Shown here in pieces: positions 27,620 through 37,370 of a stretch of DNA of 64,000 nucleotides. The DNA lies in contig JBNLFG010000013.1 in the NCBI GenBank assembly GCA_050305405.1, forward strand, positions 94,083-158,082, written 5' to 3'. The DNA comes from Desulfolinea sp050305405. Lineage in GTDB: Bacteria > Chloroflexota > Anaerolineae > Anaerolineales > Villigracilaceae. Position numbers and translations under genes: made by a program. Under the pieces are notes generated by a model that worked only from the letters and a program-made list of their open reading frames with translations, did no database searches and was not told the DNA's origin. The stretch's first letter is position 1. Every line of letters begins with the position of its first letter.

Positions 27620-27813
27620 AACGATTTATCCTTTTGCAACTGTTAAGTTTAACACAAAGCAAAGCCCCTTTTCAAAGGAAACGATGAAAACTTACAATTC
27701 CTTGACAATGCTATAACGAGGCCAAAACAGGTAAAACGGTCATGCCCAGCCCTCTAATTTTATGGTAAACTCGTAGTCATTAAACTACACAAAAGCAACG
27801 GAGGTCCCCTCGG

Positions 27814-28188
27814 ATGAGTAAATCTCGAAGCGAACAAATGGTTGATAGTCTACGCGCAATGCAGACCGCCGCCCCTGATATTGAAGCATCGGCGGTCGTT
27901 TCAGTAGACGGCTTAATCATGGCGTCAGCTCTTCCGGTTGAAGTTGAGGAAGATCGTGTTTCGGCTATGTCGGCAGCCATGCTCAGCCTGGGCGAACGAA
28001 TCGCCGGAGAATTAGGTCGAGGCGGCCTGGATCAAGTCTACATCAAAGGCGATACCGGCTTTATCGTGCTCACGGCAGTTGGAGACGAAGCCGTACTAAC
28101 TGCACTCGCCCGCCAAAAAGCCAAGCTCGGTTTGATCTTTTTGGAGATGCGGCGCGCAGCCGAAGAACTCATCAAGCTGGTCGGATGA
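27814..28188 (+). CDS. Roadblock/LC7-domain protein
   Basis: 124 residues covering a single Roadblock/LC7 domain (SADGLIMAS-like VDGLIMASALP, then a central helix and VLTAVGDEAVLTALA). In bacteria such proteins usually regulate MglA-type small GTPases, but no GTPase gene is visible nearby. GGAGG sits upstream of the ATG. A strong hairpin terminator follows, so it is a single-gene unit or the end of one. Confidence 0.85.
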   Translation: MSKSRSEQMVDSLRAMQTAAPDIEASAVVSVDGLIMASALPVEVEEDRVSAMSAAMLSLGERIAGELGRGGLDQVYIKGDTGFIVLTAVGDEAVLTALARQKAKLGLIFLEMRRAAEELIKLVG

Positions 28189-28224
28189 AAAAGCCACCCA
28201 CTAATCACTAGAAAAGAACCCCAT

Positions 28225-28269
28225 GCGGGGAGGATGCCCAAAGAACGGCGCCCTCCCCGCTTCTTTTTT
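28225..28269 (+). terminator. Rho-independent terminator after the roadblock gene
   Basis: GCGGGGAGG and CCTCCCCGC form a nine-bp GC-rich stem, followed by TTCTTTTTT. It separates the roadblock gene from pyrG. Confidence 0.85.
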
Positions 28270-28290
28270 GAAAATTTGCGAGGTTAAATT

Positions 28291-29907
28291 ATGACAACAA
28301 AATATATTTTCTTTACAGGCGGCGTCGTTAGCTCAGTAGGAAAAGGCGTCACGGCCGCCGCCCTGGGTTTGCTACTCAAAGAGCGTGGATTCAGAGTCTC
28401 TGTTCAGAAACTGGACCCTTACATCAATGTTGATCCGGGCACAATGTCGCCCTATCAACACGGTGAGGTTTTCGTCCTCGACGACGGTGCCGAAACAGAC
28501 CTCGATCTGGGTCACTACGAGAGATTCATCGACAACCCCCTAACGCAAGTCAGCAACTTCACATCCGGGCAGGTTTACGCCGAAGTGATCTCCAAAGAAC
28601 GCCGCGGCGATTATCTGGGCGGTACCATTCAGGTCATCCCACATATCACCAACGAGATCAAACGTCGCATCGCGCTCGCGGCACGCACTACACAAGCCGA
28701 GATCATGCTGATTGAGATCGGTGGCACGGTCGGCGACATCGAATCGCAACCTTTTATGGAAGCCCTGCGTCAGCTCAAAAACGAGATCGGGCGTGAGCAT
28801 CTCTTCTTCACGCACGTTACATGGCTCCCGTATATCGGCGCGACAGGTGAGCTAAAAACGAAACCCACCCAGCACTCGGTCTCCGAACTCCGCAGCATAG
28901 GTATCACGCCGAAAATGATCATTGCCCGTTCAGACCACACGGTTGAAGACGAATTGGTCGACAAAATCGCTCTCTTCTGCGACGTGGAAAAGCGCGCCGT
29001 CGTCCCGATGACAACTGCCGAGACCCTTTACGAAATCCCACTCCTGCTCGAAGAATTAGGCGTAGCCGATTTTGTCATTGAGCGGCTTGGATTGGAAGCC
29101 AAACAAAAGCCCGACCTGAGCGCCTGGAAAAAACTGGTCGCCAAAGAAAAAAGCGAGAAACCTACCATCAAAGTCGCGTTGGTTGGGAAATATATCGAAT
29201 TGCAGGACGCTTATATGTCCGTTCGTGAAGCCCTGCGCCACGCCGCTTTGAACATCGGTGTAGAACTGGATATCGCATGGGTGCACTCTGCTGAACTCGA
29301 AAAAGGCCGCCGCTGGGATGAAGTCAAAAATGCTGATGCGATACTCGTACCAGGCGGATTTGGCGAGCGTGGTATTGAAGGCAAAATTTTGGCAGCGCAA
29401 CACGCCCGAGAGAATAACGTCCCCTATCTTGGACTATGTCTTGGGATGCAGTTAATGTGCGTCGAATTTGCCCGTAACGTGCTCGGCTACGAAGAAGCTA
29501 ACTCGACCGAGTTTGATCAAAACACCGAATATCCTGTCATCGACCTGATGCTGGAACAACGCGGCATCACCGATATGGGCGGCACGATGCGACTGGGCTT
29601 GTACCCCTGCGATCTGCAAAAAGGCACCCTTGCCGCGAAATCCTACAACACGGACAAAGTGCAGGAACGCCATCGCCATCGTTTTGAGTTCAACAATAAA
29701 TATCGCAAAGCATTTGAAGAAAATGGCATGGTCTTTTCCGGCGTATCCCCCGACAATATGCTAGTTGAAATTTCTGAGCTCAAAGACCATCCCTTTATGG
29801 TTGCAAGCCAATTTCACCCCGAATTTCTCTCGCGCCCAATGCGCCCGCATCCGCTATTTGTAGGATTTTTAAAGGCGGCAAAAGAGCGAAACAAAAAACA
29901 ACAATAG
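28291..29907 (+). CDS. pyrG: CTP synthase
   Basis: Converts UTP to CTP with glutamine or ammonia. 538 residues, normal. The synthetase domain starts KYIFFTGGVVSSVGKGVTAA and includes DPYINVDPGTMSPYQHGEV. The class I glutaminase domain (from about 290) has nucleophile Cys in YLGLCLGMQLMC and the His-Glu pair in SQFHPEF. Sits between two terminators, so it is transcribed alone. Confidence 0.98.
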   Translation: MTTKYIFFTGGVVSSVGKGVTAAALGLLLKERGFRVSVQKLDPYINVDPGTMSPYQHGEVFVLDDGAETDLDLGHYERFIDNPLTQVSNFTSGQVYAEVISKERRGDYLGGTIQVIPHITNEIKRRIALAARTTQAEIMLIEIGGTVGDIESQPFMEALRQLKNEIGREHLFFTHVTWLPYIGATGELKTKPTQHSVSELRSIGITPKMIIARSDHTVEDELVDKIALFCDVEKRAVVPMTTAETLYEIPLLLEELGVADFVIERLGLEAKQKPDLSAWKKLVAKEKSEKPTIKVALVGKYIELQDAYMSVREALRHAALNIGVELDIAWVHSAELEKGRRWDEVKNADAILVPGGFGERGIEGKILAAQHARENNVPYLGLCLGMQLMCVEFARNVLGYEEANSTEFDQNTEYPVIDLMLEQRGITDMGGTMRLGLYPCDLQKGTLAAKSYNTDKVQERHRHRFEFNNKYRKAFEENGMVFSGVSPDNMLVEISELKDHPFMVASQFHPEFLSRPMRPHPLFVGFLKAAKERNKKQQ

Positions 29908-29963
29908 CTTCAAGCGAAAAACACACATCGTCCAATTCATGTTGAACTGGAAGTTACGCTCTC

Positions 29964-29996
29964 AAAAAACGCCCTTGCTTTTGCAAGGGCGTTTTT
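29964..29996. terminator. Hairpin terminator between pyrG and the diguanylate cyclase gene
   Basis: AACGCCCTTGC and GCAAGGGCGTT form an 11-bp stem with an A-run on one side and a T-run on the other, so it can terminate both converging transcripts. Confidence 0.88.
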
Positions 29997-30017
29997 CTAC
30001 CTTATTGATTTTATTTT

Positions 30018-31558
30018 CTAGATATTCGATGCCTTTTTATAGAACTGGTACCGCCCTCCCCCAGCGTACTTGGCTTGATACATGGCAATGTCGGCATTTT
30101 TAAGGAGAGTGAATTCATCCTCCCCATCATTGGGATAGACAGCGACGCCGACACTTGTTCTTACAACGAGTCGATGGGTGTTGATAAAGAAGGGCTTATG
30201 AAAACTCTCAATGACCTTCTGTCCAACCTGAGTTAACACTTCTATTTGCTCGGCGCCGGAAAAAATCAGCACAAACTCATCGCCACCGAAGCGCGCAACG
30301 GTATCGCTCTCCCGCAATATTTCACTTAGCCGCTTGGCTGCCGCCTTGAGAAGGCTATCCCCCACATCATGACCAAGTGTGTCATTCACGTGTTTGAAAT
30401 TATCCAGATCAAGCATTACAACACCTACTTTTTGGGTATTTCTTTTGGCTTGGGCAAGGGCAATGTCTAAACGATCGGAGAAGAGCATCCGATTAGGGAG
30501 ACCAGTCAAGGAATCATGATAAGCCATATGTTGGATTTTTTCTTCCAGCTCCTTGCGCGCGGTAACATCTTCAACAACCCTGAGTAAATATTTTGGTTTT
30601 CCAGAAGGCTCACGTACCAGAGACACGGTCGACTCCACCCAAACCGGTGAACCATCTTTACGCAGATAGCGTTTTTCCAGGACAAAACTTTGAATTTCTC
30701 CAGTCACTAATTGTTCTTTGTACTCCAAGCTTTGGGTCAAATCATCGGGATGCGTAATCTCTTGAAATGTACAGCCCAACAACTCGTTTTGGGCGTAGCC
30801 AAGAATATCGCATAAGCGTTGGTTGAGCATCGTCAGGTGTCCATCCGGGGTGGCATGCGCCATACCAACCGCAGCTTGCTCAAAAGTGCCCCGAAACCGT
30901 TGTTCGTTTTCTTCTAACTGCTTGAATAAGGGGGTGGTTATCTGCAAAAAGAGTAGAGCTCCAAGAATAATTATCACAATGGCCGATAATCCGGCCATAA
31001 TTCCCGCTCTAATAAATGGGGCTTGAACCTCGACCAGGTCAATCTTGGCCACGATTCCCCAATTCAATTCCGATACCGGCTCATAGGCAGCCAGCACGGT
31101 TTCGCCCCGGTAGTCTAAACCGATAACGGTTCCCGATTGGCCTGATAGCGAACGCCGCATAGGTTCTGCCAAGGTTGAGTTAAAGCCGATGGGTTGAGGC
31201 AACCCTTGCTCAGCGTGGCGGTGATTGAGGAGAAAAACCATCGTATTGCCTTCCAGTTGAGCCAGGGTAAATTCACCCGTTTTGCCAAAGCCAACGTAGT
31301 TTTGATGCGCATCACGGATTTGCTCGAGGACACGCCCTACTGAAGCGTCGACACTATTATTCAACTGGTTTTCATGGGCAGCCTCAAAGCGGGCTATGCT
31401 TCAATCAAACGAGCCTGGCTTTGGGCCGTTTCGGTAAGACGTGCCTTTTCTTCTGCAAAGGCGGCCCGATATAACATTGCAATCGAGATACCACCCACCA
31501 CCAGCGCCACCAGGGTCATAATTAGAATTAGCAGGAAACTTCTTTTCTGGTTATTCAT
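30018..31558 (-). pseudogene. Diguanylate cyclase (sensor-PAS-GGDEF), interrupted by a frameshift
   Basis: The downstream reading frame (30018-31364) carries the end of an extracellular sensor domain, a membrane helix, a PAS/PAC domain (RGTFEQAAVGMAHATPDG) and an intact GGDEF domain (ARFGGDEFVLIFSG). The N-terminal membrane helix is in another frame starting at ATG 31558, with GGGAG upstream; it ends at a TAG at 31394-31396 right after QSQARLIEA. In the other frame the continuation reads IARFEAAHENQLNNSVDAS, so one missing base near 31394-31400 splits an otherwise complete gene. The catalytic part looks functional, so the break is recent, or a sequencing or assembly error. Confidence 0.8.
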
Positions 31559-31589
31559 TCTTTGATCTCCCATTTTACTCATAGCCATC

Positions 31590-31870
31590 CTTCATCGTTT
31601 CCATGCCTTTTTAGAGAACTGATGTCGTCCGCCCCCGCCAGCTTGACTTGAGACATGACGATATCGGCATTTTTACGGAGAGTGTTTGATCCACTCCAGC
31701 ATTGGGATAGACAACGATACCGACTCTCGTTGAAACAACCAGTTGACGGGAGGCAATGACCTTCTGCGCAATCTGGATTAGCGTTTCTGTTCACTCGATA
31801 CAGCGAAAGATCAGAGCAAACTTATCGCCACCAAAGCATACAACAGAAATTGCTCTTCCGCTCAGCGCAT
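31590..31870 (-). pseudogene. Decayed GGDEF-domain tail, paralogue of the adjacent gene
   Basis: The minus strand reads FGGDKFALIFRCIE, a stop, TETLIQIAQKVIAS, QLVVSTRVGIVVYPN, then after a frame change LRKNADIVMSQVKLAG. It aligns along its whole length with the C-terminal GGDEF region of the neighbouring cyclase (FGGDEFVLIFSG, LTQVGQKVIES, LVVRTSVGVAVYPN, LKNADIAMYQAKYAG). It has a nonsense codon, a frameshift, a deletion of about nine residues and Glu-to-Lys in GGDEF. This is the remnant of a tandem duplicate; nothing else is coded here. Confidence 0.8.
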
Positions 31871-31918
31871 ATTATGATGCCTTCGTAAACGGAGACAAAA
31901 ATCTGCCGTCACCAGACT

Positions 31919-32611
31919 TTACTCAAATCCTCTTGGCACATCCGCATAAACGCCGCGCATCTCTTCAGGGAGATTCGCTGCCAAAGAGAACATAATTCGG
32001 TCGGTAAAGGCAAGAGAAGTTTCGCCGGGATCGGGCAAGAGGGGTGGGCACAAAATCACTTTGACGGAATTACGTTTTGGGAATTCACGAAAGAATTTAT
32101 CGCTGCCGATGATCGCCATCGGGATGACAGGAACCTGCTTTTCGATGGCAAAACGCGCAGCTCCGGTTTTGGCGAGACCAAGCCCCTTGCCGCGCGAACG
32201 CGTCCCCTCCGGAAACATGCCGAGAGTAAGAGCGTGATCGAGCACTTTTCGGGCGTGGTTCATAGCCCAATCATCTTTGCTTCCCAACTTTCGATCCACA
32301 GGAAAAGCGCCCACGCTGCGCAATGCCATTGCGACAATCGAATTCTTGAAAAGCGAATCCTTTGCCATATAAAAAATCGGACGCGGCAACGAGATCTGCA
32401 TCGGAAAAACATCAAAATTAGTAACATGATTTGCGGCAATGATTACCGCCCCTTCCGCCGGGAAATACGCCAAACCCTCAACAGTCAAATCCATAAAAAG
32501 CTTGAATACCCAGGTTAATGTAGCCACAAGCCCAATCCGAAAAGGAGTAGCTGAGAGCGCATAATTTTCTTTTTCGCGCGGGTCAATTAAGTTCTTTTCT
32601 GAAAAAGACAA
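31919..32611 (-). CDS. plsC: 1-acyl-sn-glycerol-3-phosphate acyltransferase (PlsC type)
   Basis: Transfers a second acyl chain to lysophosphatidate in phospholipid synthesis. 230 residues. The acyltransferase box NHVTNFDVFP (His-x4-Asp) and the glycerophosphate-binding FPEGTRSRGKG are present, with an N-terminal hydrophobic segment for membrane contact. It is transcribed divergently from eno. Paralogous acyltransferases exist, so the exact acyl-acceptor is inferred from family only. Confidence 0.9.
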   Translation of the reverse strand: MSFSEKNLIDPREKENYALSATPFRIGLVATLTWVFKLFMDLTVEGLAYFPAEGAVIIAANHVTNFDVFPMQISLPRPIFYMAKDSLFKNSIVAMALRSVGAFPVDRKLGSKDDWAMNHARKVLDHALTLGMFPEGTRSRGKGLGLAKTGAARFAIEKQVPVIPMAIIGSDKFFREFPKRNSVKVILCPPLLPDPGETSLAFTDRIMFSLAANLPEEMRGVYADVPRGFE

Positions 32612-32740
32612 GCAAAACTCCTTGCAAAATAATCTCTAGTTGTTCAAAAAATCACACCAAAAGGTGTATACTTGGTGCGGCTATTATACGGCGCGTTGCG
32701 CCTATGACAACAAAAAAACATATAAATATATGGAGTAAAA

Positions 32741-34024
32741 ATGGATACCACAATTGTAGATATTAACGCATTAGAAATTCTCGACTCACGCGGCAACCCC
32801 ACGGTAGAAGTGGAAGTTGTGCTCGCCGACGGTGCCTGGGGGCGCGCTGGCGTGCCTTCTGGCGCATCGACCGGTGTGCACGAAGCGCTCGAAATGCGCG
32901 ATGGCGACAAAGAGCGCTATCTCGGCAAAGGCGTTGCGAATGCCGTTGCGAATGTGAACGAAGAGATCGCCGACGCCTTCTTTGGCTGGGATGCGACCGA
33001 ACAGCGCGAAATCGACGCCGCCCTGATCGAACTGGATGGCACCGAGAATAAATCTCGGCTCGGCGCGAACGCGATCCTTGGCGTGAGTCTCGCCGTGGCA
33101 AAAGCTGCCGCAAACTCACTTGGTCTGCCCCTCTACCGCTATCTCGGTGGGGTACACGCTCATGTGCTGCCCACCCCGATGATGAACATTCTCAACGGCG
33201 GCGCACACACTGGTTGGCAATCAACCGACGCACAGGAGTTCATGGTCATGCCGCTGGGTGCCCCGACTTTCGCAGAAGGGCTGCGCTGGGGTGCTGAAAT
33301 TTACCACGCGCTCAAATCGGTGCTCAAAGCCAAAGGCTATGCCACCCTCGTCGGTGATGAAGGCGGTTACGCCCCCGCGTTGAAAGCCAACGCCGAAGCC
33401 GTTGAAGTTATTCTCGAAGCCATCACCAAAGCCGGCTACAAACCCGGCGAAGAAATCGGTATCGCGCTCGATCCGGCGGCCTCCGAATTCTACGAAGATG
33501 GTCTTTACAACCTTCGCACCGAAGGCAAGAAACTGAACAGCGAAGAAATGGTTGCCTTTTGGAAAAATTGGGTCGAACAATACCCCATTGTTTCCATCGA
33601 AGACGGTCTTGCCGAAGATGACTGGGACGGCTTCAAGATGATGGTTGCCCAACTCGGCGACAAACTCCAGATCGTTGGTGATGATCTGCTCGTCACCAAC
33701 CCCGCTCGTGTTGCACGCGGCATCAAAGAAAAAGCTGCCAACTCACTGCTCGTCAAAGTCAACCAGATCGGCTCCCTGACCGAAACCATCGAAGCTGTTC
33801 AGATGTGCCAACGTGCTGGCTGGACAGCAGTTGCCTCTCACCGCTCCGGTGAAACCGAAGACGCCACCATCGCCGACCTGGCCGTTGCCCTCAACACAGG
33901 CCAGATCAAGACCGGCGCACCCGCCCGTTCCGACCGCGTGGCGAAGTACAACCAGCTCCTGCGCATCGAAGCCGAACTCGGCGACAGCGCAACCTATGCT
34001 GGTTGGGGCGCACTCAAACGCTAG
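32741..34024 (+). CDS. eno: Enolase
   Basis: Interconverts 2-phosphoglycerate and PEP. 427 residues, full length. Motifs include SGASTGVHEALEMRDGD, the metal ligands in SIEDGLAEDDWDG and GDDLLVTNP, catalytic Lys in LVKVNQIGSLTE and the closing SHRSGETEDATIADLAV. A typical terminator follows. Upstream is the divergent plsC. Confidence 0.98.
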   Translation: MDTTIVDINALEILDSRGNPTVEVEVVLADGAWGRAGVPSGASTGVHEALEMRDGDKERYLGKGVANAVANVNEEIADAFFGWDATEQREIDAALIELDGTENKSRLGANAILGVSLAVAKAAANSLGLPLYRYLGGVHAHVLPTPMMNILNGGAHTGWQSTDAQEFMVMPLGAPTFAEGLRWGAEIYHALKSVLKAKGYATLVGDEGGYAPALKANAEAVEVILEAITKAGYKPGEEIGIALDPAASEFYEDGLYNLRTEGKKLNSEEMVAFWKNWVEQYPIVSIEDGLAEDDWDGFKMMVAQLGDKLQIVGDDLLVTNPARVARGIKEKAANSLLVKVNQIGSLTETIEAVQMCQRAGWTAVASHRSGETEDATIADLAVALNTGQIKTGAPARSDRVAKYNQLLRIEAELGDSATYAGWGALKR

Positions 34025-34041
34025 AAGAAATCCACATAAAC

Positions 34042-34074
34042 AAAAAAAATCCCCTCGTACGAGGGGATTTTTTT
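34042..34074. terminator. Terminator after eno
   Basis: AATCCCCTC and GAGGGGATT form a stem around a GTAC loop, flanked by an A-run and a T-run. Confidence 0.88.
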
Positions 34075-34151
34075 ATCGTGGCTCGCGAGGACTAAAACGC
34101 CAATATTCATCCTCTCTAATTTTATACCCAAGCCTGCTATAATCCCCCTGC

Positions 34152-35651
34152 ATGAAAACACAGATCATCCAGCTTGAACCGCACGACGATCACATCTCCA
34201 TTCGCGACAAGATGAATTGGAGCAAAACACCGCGTATCCTGCTGGTTTTCCCGCGCCGTCGGCGCTTCGACCTCGACACCCTCGACCTGAAACTACTCCA
34301 ACGCCACGCGCATAGTTTGGGCGCGGAGTTGGGTTTGGTCACCAAGTCGCTTGCAGTCATCCGCGCAGCCAAAGAGCTGGGCATCCCCTCCTTTGCCGAT
34401 AATCTCGCCGCCCAGCGCGGCACATGGACACCGCTAGGCACGCAGCGCCGAGGAAAAACCAAACGTCGCCGCCCACGCCCCGATCTACGCGAGGCGCGCA
34501 CCAGTATCCACCCACAGGAAGCAAACTGGCGCAATCACGTCTCTGTGCGGATCATGTCGCTTTTGCTGGTCGGCCTGGCGCTGTTGAGCCTGCTGGTCGC
34601 TTTTATCCCCTCCGCGCGCATCACGCTACACCCCGAACGGCGGACGCAGAGCATCACCATCCCCGTGCGGGCAAGCAGCGATGTGCAGGATGTCTTCATC
34701 GCAGGCAGTGTTCCGGCATACACTGTCCAGGTCACGTTGACGAAAGAACGCTCACTGCCGGCAAGCGGTCAGATAGCGGTGCCCAGCCAGGGCGCGCGCG
34801 GATCGGTCATCTTTCGTAATCTGACCGACCAACCCATCCGCATCCCCAAAGGAACGATCATCCGCAGTGTCAACGATGCCTCCATCCGCTTTGAGACGGA
34901 ATTTGAAGCGCTGGTCAACGCAGGTGTGGATGAGGACATCGAAGTGCCGGTGAGCGCGCTCGACTTTGGCGAAAGCGGCAACCTGGATGTGGACTTGCTC
35001 CAGGCCATTGAAGGCGATCTGCGCTTTTCGCTGGCTGCCACCAACCCCGCCCCGACGGCAGGCGGCGGCAACAGTTACGTCCGCGTGCCCACCCAGCGTG
35101 ACCGCGAAGAACTGCGTGAACAAATGCTGGTCTCATTATATGCAGAGATGGAGAAGCGCGTGGCCCAGGAAATGGATGAAAACACCCTGCTCTTCCCTGA
35201 CACGCTGACGGAGATCGAAATTCTCGAAGAGAGCTACGCCCCGCCTGAAGGCGACCCAGCCGACCGCCTGACACTGACCACGCGTATCACCGTCGAAGCC
35301 CAATACGCCGCCACTGCCGACCTGGAAACGCTGGCACAGGCCGCACTCTCGGTCTCCATGTCGCAGGGATACACCCCCGAACCCGACACACTAACCTACA
35401 CCCTGCTCGGCAATTTCGAAACGGACAACCTCGGCGTGACGACATGGCAAATGCATGTCGAACAGGAGTTAGTCCCCTCCATCTCGGCATTGCAAGTCGC
35501 AGGCTGGGTGCAGGGACAGAGTCCCGAAACTGCTGCACAAACGCTCAAAACACAACTCGCCTTGCAGAGCACGCCTACAATCGAGATCACGCCCTCGTGG
35601 TGGATGTGGCTGCCGATCGCGCCCTTCCGCAGCGAGGTGATTGTAGAATAA
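34152..35651 (+). CDS. Baseplate-J-like membrane protein
   Basis: 499 residues. An N-terminal soluble region (1-130, Arg-rich end) precedes one membrane helix (about 133-155, IMSLLLVGLALLSLLVAFI). The outer part holds a stretch like the phage baseplate J / gp47 domain (GSVIFRNLTDQPIRIPKGTI, ALDFGESGNLDV), then a C-terminal domain ending in a Trp-rich turn. No other phage genes are near, so this is a chromosomal relative of unknown role, possibly cell-envelope. No ribosome site is obvious. It starts a run with ruvX, mltG and the kinase. Confidence 0.7.
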   Translation: MKTQIIQLEPHDDHISIRDKMNWSKTPRILLVFPRRRRFDLDTLDLKLLQRHAHSLGAELGLVTKSLAVIRAAKELGIPSFADNLAAQRGTWTPLGTQRRGKTKRRRPRPDLREARTSIHPQEANWRNHVSVRIMSLLLVGLALLSLLVAFIPSARITLHPERRTQSITIPVRASSDVQDVFIAGSVPAYTVQVTLTKERSLPASGQIAVPSQGARGSVIFRNLTDQPIRIPKGTIIRSVNDASIRFETEFEALVNAGVDEDIEVPVSALDFGESGNLDVDLLQAIEGDLRFSLAATNPAPTAGGGNSYVRVPTQRDREELREQMLVSLYAEMEKRVAQEMDENTLLFPDTLTEIEILEESYAPPEGDPADRLTLTTRITVEAQYAATADLETLAQAALSVSMSQGYTPEPDTLTYTLLGNFETDNLGVTTWQMHVEQELVPSISALQVAGWVQGQSPETAAQTLKTQLALQSTPTIEITPSWWMWLPIAPFRSEVIVE

Positions 35652-35735
35652 ATTCGCCACAAGAGACACAAAGAAAAGCTTTTTCAGTTCATGTTCTTCG
35701 TGGTAAAACTTTTCTAACCTTGCCTCCCCTTAATT

Positions 35736-36146
35736 ATGAGAATTCTATCTGTAGACCCCGGACAAAAAAATATCGGCATCGCCCTCAGCGACGAGACCGC
35801 TACCATCGCCAATCCGCTAACCGTCATTCAGCACGTCCAGCGCGCGATCGATGCAGCACAAGTAGCCGCCATAGCCGCCGAAAACAACGCCAAGCTAATC
35901 GTCATCGGGCAATCCTTTGACATCGACGGCAAACCCAACTTCGAGGGACGCCGCTCGGCGCGTTTCGCCAAAGCCCTGCGCGAACAAACCGACCTGCCCG
36001 TCGAACTCTGGGATGAATCTCACAGCACGCAGATCGCTCGCCAAGCCGCCATTCAGATGGGCGTCTCGCGCAAAAAACGACGCGGGCATCTCGACAGCAT
36101 CGCTGCGACGGTTATTTTGCAATCGTATCTGGATGCACACCGTTAG
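35736..36146 (+). CDS. ruvX: RuvX/YqgF-family nuclease-like protein
   Basis: 136 residues. RNase-H-like fold: VDPGQKNIGIALSDE (first acidic residue), middle strand LIVIGQSFD, and DESHSTQIARQAA, then an Asp near the end (RGHLDSIAATVIL). YqgF/RuvX proteins act in 16S rRNA 5'-end processing or as putative Holliday junction resolvases. The classic QSF-D and DE-S motifs are kept, so it should be active. Upstream of mltG, the common pairing. Confidence 0.88.
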   Translation: MRILSVDPGQKNIGIALSDETATIANPLTVIQHVQRAIDAAQVAAIAAENNAKLIVIGQSFDIDGKPNFEGRRSARFAKALREQTDLPVELWDESHSTQIARQAAIQMGVSRKKRRGHLDSIAATVILQSYLDAHR

Positions 36147-36181
36147 CGTCATTGCGAGGAGCGAAGCGATGAAGCAATCTC
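36147..36181. repeat. REP-like element, short copy
   Basis: Directly after the ruvX stop, the segment contains GCGAGGAGCGAAGCGATGAAGC. It is related to the longer inverted repeat at 63312-63387 (GCGAGGA plus GAAGC core), so it is probably a partial copy of a dispersed palindromic repeat. Confidence 0.5.
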
Positions 36182-36269
36182 CACCACAGGCGAAGGACAA
36201 TTGCTACAATCCCGCTCTTCGACTACGCACCACGCATTCGCTCGACATGCCGCTCAGAGACTGAATCCC

Positions 36270-37367
36270 ATGAAAAAAACTCTCACCCTCCTCGCCATAC
36301 TCACACTGCTGTTGCTCATCATCGCCCCAGCGCTGCTCGTCCCTGCTCTCGCCGTGCATCACTACGGCGAGCCAAATCCGCGCCTGAGTGCATCACAAAG
36401 CTATCAATACGCCGCCAAAATTCTCTGGTATGACAACGTCATTCAGTTACCAGCCGATCCCTTCGGCGCAGAGCAAAGCTTCACTCTTGAAAACGGCGAA
36501 TCCCCCTACGAGATCGCCGCGCGCCTCGAGGCACAGGGGCTCATCCGTGATGCCGACGCCTTCATCACCTTCATCGTCTACACCGGCACAGATGCACAAC
36601 TGCTCCCCGGAGACTACCGCATCAGCCCCGCTCTCACTATTCCCAGCATCGCCGGACTGCTTCAGGATACACGCGCATCCCAAATCGACTTTGCCATCAT
36701 ACCCGGTTGGCGGATGGAAGAGATCGTCGAGTCGCTCCCGACCTCGGGCTTGGACATCACCCCCGAAGATTTTCTCAAAGCCGCGCAGAATCCCCCCACC
36801 ACTCTCGCACCTGAAGCTCCCTCGCACGAAGGTTTTTTGCTGCCCGACACCTACTCCATTTCACGCCATCTCAGCGCAGATGAACTCGTCGCTCTACTAA
36901 CGGAGAATTTCGCATCCAAGCTAACGCCCGACATTCAAGCGGGCTTCGCCGCACAGGGATTGAGTCTCTACGAAGGCATCATCATCGCCTCCATCGTCGA
37001 GCGCGAAGCCATCGTCCCTGACGAGCGCGCGACCATCGCCTCGGTTTATCTCAATCGCATCGCTATCGGGCAAAAACTCGAAGCCGACCCAACCGTCCAA
37101 TATGCACTTGGTTATGACGCCGCATCCCAAAACTGGTGGAAAAGCCCGCTCTCGTACGCCGATCTGGAAATCAACTCGCCCTTCAACACCTACATCTACG
37201 AGGGTTTGCCCCCTACGCCGATCTGCAACCCATCGTTAGGGTCACTCGAAGCGGTCGCCTTTCCTGCACAGACACCCTACTACTACTTCCGCGCGCGCTG
37301 CGATGGCAGCGGTCTGCATTCCTTCGCGGAAACCTTCGAAGAACATATCGCAAATGGCTGTGAATAA
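36270..37367 (+). CDS. mltG: Endolytic transglycosylase MltG (YceG-like)
   Basis: Cuts nascent peptidoglycan at the membrane and limits strand length. 365 residues from ATG 36270, which gives an ideal N-terminal membrane helix (KKTLTLLAILTLLLLIIAP); an upstream ATG in frame would add an unlikely leader. A LysM-like region (ENGESPYEIAARLEAQGLI) is followed by the catalytic domain with the family Glu in IASIVEREA and LEADPTVQYALG. The stop is three bases before the next gene. Confidence 0.92.
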   Translation: MKKTLTLLAILTLLLLIIAPALLVPALAVHHYGEPNPRLSASQSYQYAAKILWYDNVIQLPADPFGAEQSFTLENGESPYEIAARLEAQGLIRDADAFITFIVYTGTDAQLLPGDYRISPALTIPSIAGLLQDTRASQIDFAIIPGWRMEEIVESLPTSGLDITPEDFLKAAQNPPTTLAPEAPSHEGFLLPDTYSISRHLSADELVALLTENFASKLTPDIQAGFAAQGLSLYEGIIIASIVEREAIVPDERATIASVYLNRIAIGQKLEADPTVQYALGYDAASQNWWKSPLSYADLEINSPFNTYIYEGLPPTPICNPSLGSLEAVAFPAQTPYYYFRARCDGSGLHSFAETFEEHIANGCE

Positions 37368-37370
37368 ACA

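Noticed and set aside
34152..35651. Prophage remnant suggested by the baseplate-J-like domain
   Set aside because: Flanked by eno, ruvX and mltG, with no integrase, capsid or tail genes nearby.
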